Assembly (NCBI GenBank): GCA_017621155.1
Contig: JAGATP010000016.1
Coordinates: 1-64,000, forward strand
Length of the DNA stretch: 64,000 nucleotides
Source of the DNA: Clostridia bacterium
GTDB lineage: Bacteria > Bacillota > Clostridia > Christensenellales > Borkfalkiaceae
Direction of reading: 5' to 3'
The number at the start of each line of letters is the position of its first letter. Positions within the stretch are counted from its first letter, which is position 1. Below the pieces are notes generated by a model. That model searched no databases. It had not been told where the DNA came from and saw only the letters and a program-made list of their open reading frames with translations. Positions 43,106-52,024 of this stretch are shown here, piece after piece. The translations under genes and the position numbers were made by a program.

Positions 43106-44562
43106 ATTTCAATTCGCTTGAATTTATCGTCTTTCTCCCGATCGTCGTTTGTCTTTACTGGCTGATCCCGACGAGATTCCGTTGGGTACTCCTTTTGATC
43201 GCTTCCTACTACTTCTATATGTGTTGGAACGTCTTGCTCGTCTTTCTGATCTTGACGACGACGGTCACGGCGTATCTTTTCGGACTTTTGATGGAACGAG
43301 AACAAAACCGAATGAAAAAAAGGGGGTATCTCTTTTTTACGCTCGGCGTATGCTTGGGGCTTCTTGTGTACTTCAAGTATGCAAATTTCCTGCTTTCTTC
43401 TTGTATTTCCGTCTTGAATTTCTTCGGGTGTTCTCTCTCGCAGATCACGCTCGATCTTCTTCTCCCCGTCGGCATTTCCTTTTATACCTTTCAAACGCTC
43501 TCCTACGTCATTGACGTATACCGTGGAAAGGTTTCTGCCGAGAAACACTTTGGTTACTTTGCGCTGTTCGTTTCCTTCTTTCCTCAACTCGTTGCAGGCC
43601 CGATCGAGCGACCGCAAGATCTGATTCCTCAGCTCAAAGCGGAAAAAAGCTTCTCGTTCGACTGTTTATCAAACGGCGTGAAGTTTCTCTTAAGCGGATT
43701 TTTACGAAAGTGCGTCATTGCGGACGTGATTGCTCTTGTCGTCAACGGCGTGTATGCCGATTTATCCTTGGTAAACGGAGTTTCGATCTTTATCGCTTCC
43801 TTTTTCTTTTTAATTCAAATGTACAACGACTTTGCAGGGTACTCGGAAATTGCACTGGGCTCAGCGCATTTGCTTGGAATTCGCCTTTCAAAAAATTTCG
43901 ATTGTCCGTTGATTTCGGCAAGCTATACCGAATTTTTCCGTCGCTGGCATATTACGCTCAATCAATGGTTTACCGATTACGTCTATATCCCTCTGGGCGG
44001 AAACAGAAAGGGAAGCGTACGAAAAATCGTCAATACCCTCGTCGTCTTTCTTCTTTGCGGACTATGGCACGGCGCAAATTGGACGTTCGTGCTTTGGGGC
44101 GGCGTAGCAGGCGCGTTCGTCTGTGCGGAAGGCTTGCTCAGAAAACCCGTTCGCACTTTCTGTGAGAAACACCGTTTATCTTTACGGAAAGGGTATCTTC
44201 TATGGCTGAGACGAGCCGTGATTCTCTTTTGTTTCACGCTATCGGCAATTTTGTTTCGCTCGCAAAGCATAGAGGACGTCGTTATTGCCTTTTTACGAAT
44301 ATTCACGTTTTCGGACGGAATGAGTCTCTTTGAACTGAGTAAAATTACCCTGCAAGACGGCGCTTTTATACTCATCGTCTGCGCTCTTATGGCATTTCTG
44401 CCAAAGCTCACTGCGGAAAAGACCTCCTTCCTTTTGCGTGAACGGGAGAAAACGGCTACGGACGGCGCGCTTCTGATCGTTGGTATTTTTCTCATCGTAT
44501 TTTGTTGGCTCGACGTAACGTCAAACGTCGGTATAAGCGCTTTTCAATATTTTCAGTTTTAA
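43102..44562 (+). CDS. MBOAT family O-acyltransferase (AlgI/DltB-like), copy 2
   Basis: 486 residues, similar along its full length to the protein at 41306. The histidines fall at the same residue numbers: His283 in FFRRWHITLNQWF and His323 in GLWHGANWTFVLWG. It also has the same C terminus, ISAFQYFQF. Retention of an identical eight-residue tail in otherwise diverged copies argues that the tail is functional. The duplication may serve two acyl donors or acceptors. The next gene, an acyl-AMP ligase, starts 10 nt downstream and could feed it. Confidence 0.92.
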   Translation: MNFNSLEFIVFLPIVVCLYWLIPTRFRWVLLLIASYYFYMCWNVLLVFLILTTTVTAYLFGLLMEREQNRMKKRGYLFFTLGVCLGLLVYFKYANFLLSSCISVLNFFGCSLSQITLDLLLPVGISFYTFQTLSYVIDVYRGKVSAEKHFGYFALFVSFFPQLVAGPIERPQDLIPQLKAEKSFSFDCLSNGVKFLLSGFLRKCVIADVIALVVNGVYADLSLVNGVSIFIASFFFLIQMYNDFAGYSEIALGSAHLLGIRLSKNFDCPLISASYTEFFRRWHITLNQWFTDYVYIPLGGNRKGSVRKIVNTLVVFLLCGLWHGANWTFVLWGGVAGAFVCAEGLLRKPVRTFCEKHRLSLRKGYLLWLRRAVILFCFTLSAILFRSQSIEDVVIAFLRIFTFSDGMSLFELSKITLQDGAFILIVCALMAFLPKLTAEKTSFLLREREKTATDGALLIVGIFLIVFCWLDVTSNVGISAFQYFQF

Positions 44563-44572
44563 GGGGTAACGT

Positions 44573-45994
44573 ATGGATCCTACGAATAAAAGTTTATATG
44601 AATATCTTTCCGAGTTTGCGAATGAGAGGGGACGAGACGCTTTGCTCTGCGACGAATCCGAACGCATTTCAGTCGAAGATACGCTCTTGCGCGTCAACGC
44701 CCTTGTGGATGTTCTGCGAGGCTTCGGTATACGGGAAAATCAAGAAATTGTCTTTTCTCCCGTTCGGAAGAAGGAGAGCGCGATCGTCCTGTTTTCCTTG
44801 ATCGCCTTGGGTGCGGTCACGTTTTTGAGCGATCCGTTTGAGAGCGTAGCTACCTTCCTTCAGAAAAATGATCTGTGTGATAAGATCGACGTTTCCTTGG
44901 AATGGAATGAAAATGATTTGCTTTTTAAATCGAAGACTAGAACGGTTGTGGTGCCTCTCGGCGGACGGAAAGCAACCTGTTCTCTTTCGGGCAGGGACGT
45001 ACGAGAAACGTCGCTTGTCGTCTTTACTTCGGGCAGTACGGGTAAGACGAAGGGGGTCAAGCTCAGTCAGTACGCCTTCATGAATACCTCAGAGGATACG
45101 AGGGATTTGGGCGGTTATTTCCCCGACGATTTGAACCTTGCTTTGCTTCCGTTGCATCACGTTTTCGGCTTGTCCCTTCTCTTGACTGCGATTGTTACCC
45201 GTCATGCAATCTTTTTTCCGAAGAAGGTGGAATCAGAGTACCTTCTTTCGTGTATCGAAAAATATAAAATTACAAGAATGAACTGCGTTCCCTCTCTGTA
45301 TCTCAAAATGAGCGAGGAAAACAGGGATAAAAAATACGACCTTTCTTCCTTACGCTACGGCTTGATTGGCGGAGCTTCTTGTACGAAAAAACAGCTCGAG
45401 AGCATTGAGGACGGACTTTCGATCACGCTTGTTCCCGTTTACGGTATGACGGAATGTATGGGAATTTCGTGTGCAAATTATCGGGACGAACGAACCGTTC
45501 GCTTTGACGGGTGCGGAAGGGTATACTCAATGAACGAGGTCAAGATCGGAGAGGACGGGGAGATCCTCGTCAAAAGTCCTGCGCTTTTAAACGGATATTG
45601 GGGTGAAACGGGGGAAATAAGAGGAACCGGATTTTTTCCGACGGGAGACTTGGGACGGCTTGAAAAAGACGGCACGCTCTTTGTTACGGGCAGAAAAAAG
45701 GATATTATCATTGCAAACGGCAATAACCTTTCCGCTGTCGAGATCGAACAGAAAATTCTGTCGATCGACGGGGTAAAGGATGCCATCGTCGTCGGTATTG
45801 AGGATGAGAAGATCGGAGAAGTTCCCGCTTGTATGATCGTCTTAAAAGAAGGCGTTACGCCCGAGCTATTGAACGAGCAGTTGAACGCCGTCCTTTCTAA
45901 AAGGGAAAGACCGAGACTTCTTCAATTTACGGACAGCATACCGCTTACGTCTTCGGGTAAAAAGGACAAGCAAGCGGTGAAAAGAGCATTTTGA
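44573..45994 (+). CDS. AMP-dependent acyl/amino-acid ligase (DltA or acyl-CoA synthetase-like)
   Basis: 473 residues of the ANL adenylating superfamily. Core motifs: P-loop VFTSGSTGKTKGVKLS (near residue 150), PVYGMTECMGIS (near 285), PTGDLGRLEKDG (near 358) and the hinge GRKKDIIIANGNNLS. The late catalytic lysine is probably in TSSGKKDKQAVKR at the C terminus. The enzyme should activate a carboxylic acid as an acyl-AMP and pass it to a thiol (CoA or a carrier protein). In a Dlt-like scheme it would be the DltA counterpart, but no carrier-protein gene lies in the cluster. The substrate is unknown. Confidence 0.85.
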   Translation: MDPTNKSLYEYLSEFANERGRDALLCDESERISVEDTLLRVNALVDVLRGFGIRENQEIVFSPVRKKESAIVLFSLIALGAVTFLSDPFESVATFLQKNDLCDKIDVSLEWNENDLLFKSKTRTVVVPLGGRKATCSLSGRDVRETSLVVFTSGSTGKTKGVKLSQYAFMNTSEDTRDLGGYFPDDLNLALLPLHHVFGLSLLLTAIVTRHAIFFPKKVESEYLLSCIEKYKITRMNCVPSLYLKMSEENRDKKYDLSSLRYGLIGGASCTKKQLESIEDGLSITLVPVYGMTECMGISCANYRDERTVRFDGCGRVYSMNEVKIGEDGEILVKSPALLNGYWGETGEIRGTGFFPTGDLGRLEKDGTLFVTGRKKDIIIANGNNLSAVEIEQKILSIDGVKDAIVVGIEDEKIGEVPACMIVLKEGVTPELLNEQLNAVLSKRERPRLLQFTDSIPLTSSGKKDKQAVKRAF

Positions 45995-46081
45995 ATAAAA
46001 AAGGGGGGATGATAAATAAAAATACCCTCCTTTTTCTTTCGCTTTTCGTTGCAAAAGAAAAAAATAAGTGACGGAACGATA

Positions 46082-46169
46082 CCGTTTATTGCAAATGAAT
46101 TTTTCTTATTGAACGGCTCTTGCAATATATTTCATCTGTATTGAGGGAAAAAACCTGCTGTGATATGAT
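46082..46169 (+). promoter_or_regulatory. Promoter with 21-bp-spaced direct repeats (LytTR-type), third GH3 gene
   Basis: Copies start at 46082 (CCGTTTATTGC), 46102 (TTTCTTATTGA) and 46123 (CAATATATTTC), spaced 20 and 21 bp. A further match, CTTTTCGTTGC, lies 40 bp upstream at 46042. The last copy begins 18 bp before the -35 TTGAGG (46141-46146); 17-bp spacer; -10 TATGAT (46164-46169). An imperfect palindrome, ACAACTTGTTTAAGGTTGT, follows at 46178-46196. Confidence 0.7.
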
Positions 46170-46220
46170 GTGCTCATACAACTTGTTTAAGGTTGTAAAA
46201 GAAAATGATCGGAGGTTTCT

Positions 46221-49211
46221 ATGAAAGGAAAAACGAAGGCAAAAGTTGCACTCGGTGCGACCTTAGCAGCAATTCCCTTGGCGGTTTTAATCGCTTCGAA
46301 TTGCCTTGCCGGCTACTATTCCACGGTAATCACCAGATTCTGGTCAGGTACGTTCTCTACGGTATCGACGGATAACGGTGATACCCGAATCAAAGCACAG
46401 GACGCGGCTGCAGACCTTACCGAAACGGTAGCGGAAGAAGGTACCGTATTGCTTAAGAACAACGGTTTGCTTCCTATGGCTCCCACCGGGACAAACAAGA
46501 ATATCGTTCTTTTGGGCGGTGCTTCCTACGCACCTACTTACGTCGGTGTCGGTTCCGTGTCTCAGGGAGGGGATTATCTTTCCAACGACTTCATCGACTT
46601 CTACGATGCTTTTGAAACGGCAGGATTCAAAGTTGACAAGACGATGAAAAAGTACTACGAGCTTTACGGCAGTGAAGAAGGTAAGGCAACCGGTAGCATG
46701 AACGGCGAAGGCTGGACTTCTGCAAACGGCGTTGTCGATATCCCGATGGATGATTCTGCAAACGGCGTTCGTTACAAGAACGCACTCGACGAGGCTTCGA
46801 AGGCGGCAGGAACAGGTACGGCGGTTATCGTATTTTCCCGTGTCGGAGCAGAAGGCGGTGATTGTAAGATGGATATGACGGGTGCGGCAAACACCACGGC
46901 TGAGGATAACGGCAAGCATTATCTTGAGCTGATGCAGTCCGAAATCGACCTAGTTCACTATGCACAGGAGCACTTCGCACACACGATCGTCGTTATCAAC
47001 TCCTCGAACCCGATGGAGCTTGGAATTTTAGATGAGGAAAAAGTAGACGCTGCATTTTGGATCGGCGGTCCCGGTTCGACGGGTATTCAGGCACTCGCTG
47101 ACATCATCACGGGCGACGTTACCCCCAGCGGCCACTTGGTTGACACCTACGCTTACGATATGACGACGGCTCCTGCATACTGGGGTGCAATCTCCAACTG
47201 TTCCGCAAACGGCGGACAGGGTTACACCAACTACGCTGAATTTGCAGAGACGACCAAGACGTACAACGGTGTTACCTACACCTTCAACAACAAGGTTGAC
47301 GGCGGTGTTACTTACGACGTAGAGGGTATTTACGTCGGTTATCGTTGGTATGAAACTGCGGATGCGGAAAATTTCTGGACGTCCGACTATGCAAAGACGA
47401 CTTGGGGCGTTAACGGCTACGACGACGTCGTACAGTATCCCTTCGGTTACGGACTTTCCTACACGAAGTTCGATTGGCAGATTGAAAGCTTCTCGGTAGG
47501 CGGTCTCGGCGGGGAGATCACGGCAACCGTTAAGGTTACAAACGTCGGCAACTACGCAGGTAAGGACGTCGTGCAGCTTTACTACACCGCTCCTTACATC
47601 AAGGGCGGAATTGAGAAATCCTCGAAGGTTCTCGGTGCATTCGCAAAGACCAAGGAACTCAAAAAGGGTGAAAGCCAGGTTGTCACCTTGAAGATGGACG
47701 TTGACGATCTTGCATCCTACGATTATCAGAATGCAAAGGCATACGTAGCAGACGCAGGCGAATACTTCTTCAACTTCCAGACGGATGCACATAACGTCAA
47801 AGTTAATTCGAACGGCGATGTTCTCGATACGAAGTCCACAAAGATCGAAGAGCGTATCTACAACGAAAACGGAGTAGGTAAGCGTTCTTCCGATTTGACG
47901 GTTGCTACCAACGCATTCGATCTTTCCTCGCAGGGCGACGGTATGATCGGCAATACCATTCCCTGGACGTCGAGAGTCGACTTCCAAGCAACGCATCCTC
48001 AAAAGACGATGGGCGGAAAGAGAGTGGATCAGATCGACCTTACCATGGGCGTAGAGATGATCAACCACATCAAGAATTCTTACGGTGGAAGCGACATCGA
48101 TATGGAAACTGTCGATAAGAACTACGTTTCCAAATCCATGATCGACATCGAGACGAATGCAAAGAACGGTCTTACCTGCGAAGACGTTGCTGGCTATACC
48201 GAGTGGGACGACGAGATCTGGGATTTGCTCGTCAACCAGATGTCCGTAGACGAACTTGCAATTCTTCTTGAGGACTGCGGTTACGGTACGCCCGCAATCG
48301 ACAGCATTGGCAAGACGCTTGCTACCGACGTTGATGGCCCTGCTGGTATCTCTTCTGCAAACCTCAACTACTACGGTAACGAATACTGCACCGAGCCCGT
48401 TATGGCAGCTACTTGGAACGTAGAGCTTGTTGAAAAGATTGGTGCTTCCGTTGCAAGAGAAGCAAAGGTCGCAGGGGTAAACGGTTGGTATGCTCCCGGA
48501 TGCGACTTGCATCGGTCTCCCTTCAACGGCAGAACGGGTGAGTACTTCTCCGAGGATGGTTTGCTTACCGGTATCATGGCGGCAGCAGAAGTAAAGGGCG
48601 CACAGGAGAACGGCTTGTACGTTTACCTCAAGCACTTTGCGGCAAACGATAACGATCAGGCTCGTGGCGGTATGTATACTTGGGTCAACGAGCAGGAACT
48701 CAGAGAGCTTCAGCTCAAAGCTTGGGAAATTCCCACGAAGACCGCTGCTCTTTCCGGCGTAATGGAAGCTTACAACCGTATCGGGCCTGTCGAGTGCTCC
48801 GTTAACTACGGCTTGAACACCACCGTTCTCAAGAACGAATGGGGATTCAAGGGTATGGGGCTTACCGACGGTTACTCTGCGGCAATCGGATGCGATAAGT
48901 ACGAGCATCCCGACCTTCAGCTTCGAGCGGGATGCGGACAGCTCCTCTACACGGGCGGTTTCACCCCCGGCGTAACGGCTGGCGGTTTTACTGAAAACAC
49001 GACCAAGACGGAAGCGGGAATTGCCATGCTTCACGACGCAGCGAAGGCAGTGATTTATCGTCACGTTAACTCCAATGCAATGAACATTACCCGTGACTAT
49101 ACGCCTTACTGGGTCGGCGTTGTCGTTGCAATCGATATCGTTCTCCTTGCAATCGCGGCTGTTCCCGTCGTATTCTTGATCGTAAAACCCACAAAAAAGG
49201 ACGGTGAATGA
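46221..49211 (+). CDS. Circularly permuted GH3 glycoside hydrolase, membrane anchored at both ends
   Basis: 996 residues with GGAGG 7 nt before the ATG. N-terminal membrane helix (about 10-32), GH3 alpha/beta-sandwich domain (VAEEGTVLLKNNGLLPM near residue 80), fibronectin-III-like domain (about 415-500), barrel domain (about 670-930) and C-terminal helix (about 958-985). KH at 804-805 and presumed nucleophile Asp883 in LTDGYS are present. Compared with the copy at 34519 it is shorter and its lipoprotein partner follows instead of a membrane protein preceding. Its stop overlaps the next start (ATGA). Confidence 0.88.
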   Translation: MKGKTKAKVALGATLAAIPLAVLIASNCLAGYYSTVITRFWSGTFSTVSTDNGDTRIKAQDAAADLTETVAEEGTVLLKNNGLLPMAPTGTNKNIVLLGGASYAPTYVGVGSVSQGGDYLSNDFIDFYDAFETAGFKVDKTMKKYYELYGSEEGKATGSMNGEGWTSANGVVDIPMDDSANGVRYKNALDEASKAAGTGTAVIVFSRVGAEGGDCKMDMTGAANTTAEDNGKHYLELMQSEIDLVHYAQEHFAHTIVVINSSNPMELGILDEEKVDAAFWIGGPGSTGIQALADIITGDVTPSGHLVDTYAYDMTTAPAYWGAISNCSANGGQGYTNYAEFAETTKTYNGVTYTFNNKVDGGVTYDVEGIYVGYRWYETADAENFWTSDYAKTTWGVNGYDDVVQYPFGYGLSYTKFDWQIESFSVGGLGGEITATVKVTNVGNYAGKDVVQLYYTAPYIKGGIEKSSKVLGAFAKTKELKKGESQVVTLKMDVDDLASYDYQNAKAYVADAGEYFFNFQTDAHNVKVNSNGDVLDTKSTKIEERIYNENGVGKRSSDLTVATNAFDLSSQGDGMIGNTIPWTSRVDFQATHPQKTMGGKRVDQIDLTMGVEMINHIKNSYGGSDIDMETVDKNYVSKSMIDIETNAKNGLTCEDVAGYTEWDDEIWDLLVNQMSVDELAILLEDCGYGTPAIDSIGKTLATDVDGPAGISSANLNYYGNEYCTEPVMAATWNVELVEKIGASVAREAKVAGVNGWYAPGCDLHRSPFNGRTGEYFSEDGLLTGIMAAAEVKGAQENGLYVYLKHFAANDNDQARGGMYTWVNEQELRELQLKAWEIPTKTAALSGVMEAYNRIGPVECSVNYGLNTTVLKNEWGFKGMGLTDGYSAAIGCDKYEHPDLQLRAGCGQLLYTGGFTPGVTAGGFTENTTKTEAGIAMLHDAAKAVIYRHVNSNAMNITRDYTPYWVGVVVAIDIVLLAIAAVPVVFLIVKPTKKDGE

Positions 49212-50092
49212 TTATGAAAAAAATGACTAAGATTTTTCTTGCTTCTCTTACTGCAGGATTGCTCTCCGTCGGTACGTTCGCCGCATTGGCGGGTTGCGAC
49301 AAAACTGCTGAAGTAACTCCCGAAATCGTTACGAATTTCACCATCAACGCAGAAACGGGTGAATTCAGTTTTACCGGTGTTGAGGTTGCAAAAACGTATT
49401 ACGTTCGCATCTACAACCACTCTGAAAAAAATGAGGACGGAACGGAAATCCCTCTCGAGGAAAAAATGCCCGTTGCGGCTCGCCGTGTTCGTTTCAAGAG
49501 CGACGTGAAAGAGTATAGCGGCGAAGTCGATTTTTCCGAATTCACGGCAGGCGCTGACTACGACGCTTACGTTTATACCTATATAAAGACGGACGATGGC
49601 GACCTCATATTCGCTTCGACGGAAGCAAAGCCTTTCGTTTACAAGACGACCTACGATACCCCCGCCATTGACAGCGATAAGCTGACGGCAGAAATCGAAG
49701 CAGGGAAGCTTTCCCTTACCTTCAACAACGCTTTTTTCACCGATCAGTATCTCGATCAGGATCCTTCTTATCTCGTAACCTTGTATCGGGGTGACAACGT
49801 CGTTGCAACCAAGACGATTGCAAACTCCGACGTTCAGGTAAAGCGCACGGAAAGCACCAACTCTTCCGGTCAGGTGGAAGTTACGGTTACTTCCTTCGCA
49901 AAAACGACGATCGACGCAGTTGCAGAGCTTGACGGATACGCCTTGACTGTACAGGTCATCAGCACCAACGATAAGGCGTACTACGATTCCGCAGTCGGCG
50001 CAAAGGTTGATCTTTCTTCCCTCGTAAAAGCACCCGAGACCGATGATAAGCCCGGCGGAGAGGGTGGCGGTATGGAATCCGGAGGATTTTAA
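49208..50092 (+). CDS. Surface lipoprotein of unknown function
   Basis: 294 residues. The signal peptide ends in the lipobox LAGC, so it is anchored by a lipidated cysteine. The mature part looks all-beta, with two segments resembling fibronectin/Ig-like modules (about 40-140 and 150-270), and ends in a Gly-rich tail. No enzyme motif is visible. The start overlaps the GH3 stop by ATGA (an ATG at 49214 is an alternative), so it is made together with that hydrolase and may bind its substrate or position it. Confidence 0.75.
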   Translation: MIMKKMTKIFLASLTAGLLSVGTFAALAGCDKTAEVTPEIVTNFTINAETGEFSFTGVEVAKTYYVRIYNHSEKNEDGTEIPLEEKMPVAARRVRFKSDVKEYSGEVDFSEFTAGADYDAYVYTYIKTDDGDLIFASTEAKPFVYKTTYDTPAIDSDKLTAEIEAGKLSLTFNNAFFTDQYLDQDPSYLVTLYRGDNVVATKTIANSDVQVKRTESTNSSGQVEVTVTSFAKTTIDAVAELDGYALTVQVISTNDKAYYDSAVGAKVDLSSLVKAPETDDKPGGEGGGMESGGF

Positions 50093-50124
50093 TCGTTAAG
50101 CGTAACGACGCGATTTCCCGGTAA

Positions 50125-50156
50125 AAAATGCCCGTACAGTTTGTACGGGCATTTTT
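50125..50156 (+). terminator. Terminator after the GH3-lipoprotein operon
   Basis: AATGCCCGTAC (50127-50137) pairs with GTACGGGCATT (50143-50153), then T residues. Confidence 0.92.
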
Positions 50157-50157
50157 C

Positions 50158-50245
50158 CCGTTTGTTGCGAAAGAAGTGCAATTCGTTGCGTAAATGAGCA
50201 AATCGTTATTCCGTTCTTGAAGGGGAAAGACGAATGTGTTAGAAT
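50158..50245 (+). promoter_or_regulatory. Promoter with 21-bp-spaced direct repeats (LytTR-type), second SGNH operon
   Basis: Copies start at 50158 (CCGTTTGTTGC), 50179 (CAATTCGTTGC) and 50199 (CAAATCGTTAT), spaced 21 and 20 bp. The last begins 18 bp before the -35 TTGAAG (50217-50222); 17-bp spacer; -10 TAGAAT (50240-50245). The ATG of the next gene is at 50252, so this transcript should be leaderless. Confidence 0.78.
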
Positions 50246-50251
50246 GAACGT

Positions 50252-52024
50252 ATGAAGAAGGCATTTTTACAAGCGATCAATTTTTTGTTGTTTTTTTGTT
50301 CTCTCTTTTTTTTGAGCGGTTGCTCTGAGCGTAGAGAGCGCTTTCAAGGGAAAGTGGGCGTATCCTTGATCGAACATAAAAACGTGACGGTGGAGTGCCC
50401 GCTCGTTTTTGTCGAAAGAGGGGAGAATGTTCGCTTTACGCTCAGGGTACAGGACGGCTATACTATTACGGATACTTCGTATCCTTCTTTTCTTTTAGAG
50501 CCTTTGGGCGAAAACAGATTTGAACTCGTCTTAAAAGGTGTATCTTCCCCTCAACGAGTCAAGCTGTTCGTGCAGGAGAACGACGGTACGATCACCTATT
50601 TCGCAAACGGTGGAACCGTGGTTGGCGGAGGAGAATATTTCTCGGAAAGCTGTAATCTCACGAATCATAAGCGCGCCAACACCTCGTTTGGCGTAGAAAA
50701 TTTAGTGAAGGAAGGCTATGCTCTGATCGGTTGGAACACGAAATCGGATTGCTCGGGCGAGACGGTCGGACTCGGTAGCCGAGTGACCGTACCCAAAGAA
50801 AAAACGTTGAACCTTTACGCCATATGGAAAAAGGAGACGGACGAAAACCTCTTTGCTTTCTCTACGGCGGGAGAAACAGCCGTACTGACAGGGTATCATG
50901 GAAACGAAGCGGAAATCATCGTGCCTGCCAGCGTAAACGGAAAAAATGTGACGCATATCGGAGCGTCCGCGTTCCAAAAAATACGGGCGGAGCTTCTCGT
51001 TTTGCCGAGAACGTTGTTATCCGTTGCGGAAGGTGCTTTTTGTGATTGTGAGATCGAAACCTTGCAATTTTACGACGATTTGACGGAGATCTCGGACGGC
51101 AGTTTCGTCGAATGTGAATTGAAGACGGTCAGGATCAATGCCGTCAATCTACCTGTCTACGCTTCTACCAATCGTCATTCCTTCTATGCAGATAAGGTCG
51201 ATCTGCTCATTTTGAGCTTGGAGGGCGATAAACCTCGTCTCGTCTTTGAGGGTGATTCGGGGATTTGGTTTAACTTAAACGGTCAGATGGTGCAGAAAGC
51301 GTATCCCGAATATACGGTCGTCAATATGGGCTTGAACGGTTTTTTCAACGGACAGGTTCAGCTTGCCGTCATCGAGCATTACTTAAAGGAAGGGGATTAT
51401 TTCATTCATTGTCCCGTACCTAACAGCTATTACCAGCTCCTTGTCCGAACGAAAATGACGGAAAATATGTTTACCGCACTTGAGCTCAATTACGATCTTT
51501 TGTCCTTTGTCAATGTCGGTGGACTCACGCAATTTTTCGATTGCTACGCTTCGTACATTCAGATCAAAAAACAACTATCCGTCGGAAGTTACGGCGACGT
51601 TTGCGAGCAGAACTGGATCGACGAATATGGTTGTATTCCTTTCTATATGCCGACGGTAGCAGGCAACGTCGATCAAGGGGACGACGCGATCATTCGAAAG
51701 GAAGATTTAGACCCCGATTCGATCGCTCGTTTGAACGAATACTATCGTTCCGTGAAGGCGAAGACGGGGCATAACGTCATATTTTCGTTCGGTGCCGTGA
51801 ACTACGACGGACTTTCCGAGGAAGATCGCTCCATCGAGCATCTTGACGATTTTGAGTCGTTCTTCCGCAACGCGGTCAAAGAGAACGCGTCGATCGTCAA
51901 TCACCTCAAAGACGTCGTTTGGCGCGGAAGTATGTTTTACTACACCGATTTTCATCTGACGACTGACGCGGGAGCGAAGTATACGGAAGAACTGATCGAA
52001 AACGTACGGGGGATCATTGTATGA
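50252..52024 (+). CDS. Lipoprotein with InlB-type repeat, leucine-rich repeats and SGNH-like domain (type B)
   Basis: 590 residues, paralog of the gene at 39331 with the same order: lipobox LSGC, InlB-type repeat (TITYFANGGTVVGG to NLYAIW, about 107-192), BspA-like leucine-rich repeats (about 215-290), SGNH-like domain with FEGDSGIWFNLN (Ser336) and YTDFHLTTDAG (Asp566, His568). The tyrosine four residues before the His replaces an aspartate in the paralog. No ribosome-binding site is present; the -10 ends 6 nt before the ATG. It overlaps the next gene by ATGA. Confidence 0.75.
   Translation: MKKAFLQAINFLLFFCSLFFLSGCSERRERFQGKVGVSLIEHKNVTVECPLVFVERGENVRFTLRVQDGYTITDTSYPSFLLEPLGENRFELVLKGVSSPQRVKLFVQENDGTITYFANGGTVVGGGEYFSESCNLTNHKRANTSFGVENLVKEGYALIGWNTKSDCSGETVGLGSRVTVPKEKTLNLYAIWKKETDENLFAFSTAGETAVLTGYHGNEAEIIVPASVNGKNVTHIGASAFQKIRAELLVLPRTLLSVAEGAFCDCEIETLQFYDDLTEISDGSFVECELKTVRINAVNLPVYASTNRHSFYADKVDLLILSLEGDKPRLVFEGDSGIWFNLNGQMVQKAYPEYTVVNMGLNGFFNGQVQLAVIEHYLKEGDYFIHCPVPNSYYQLLVRTKMTENMFTALELNYDLLSFVNVGGLTQFFDCYASYIQIKKQLSVGSYGDVCEQNWIDEYGCIPFYMPTVAGNVDQGDDAIIRKEDLDPDSIARLNEYYRSVKAKTGHNVIFSFGAVNYDGLSEEDRSIEHLDDFESFFRNAVKENASIVNHLKDVVWRGSMFYYTDFHLTTDAGAKYTEELIENVRGIIV

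Noticed and set aside
37962..44562. A genuine dlt operon for teichoic acid D-alanylation
   Set aside because: There is no dltC-type carrier gene, the SGNH proteins carry extra repeat domains, and the MBOAT copies are closer to the AlgI style. The resemblance is in logic, not in gene-for-gene identity.
47028..49064. A 678-codon open frame on the minus strand
   Set aside because: A shadow of the third GH3 gene for the same reasons.
50158..50220. Short repeats resembling a CRISPR array
   Set aside because: The units are only 11 bp with a 20-22-bp period, are degenerate, and always end at the same distance from a -35 element. No cas genes are present. A regulator-binding array explains them better.
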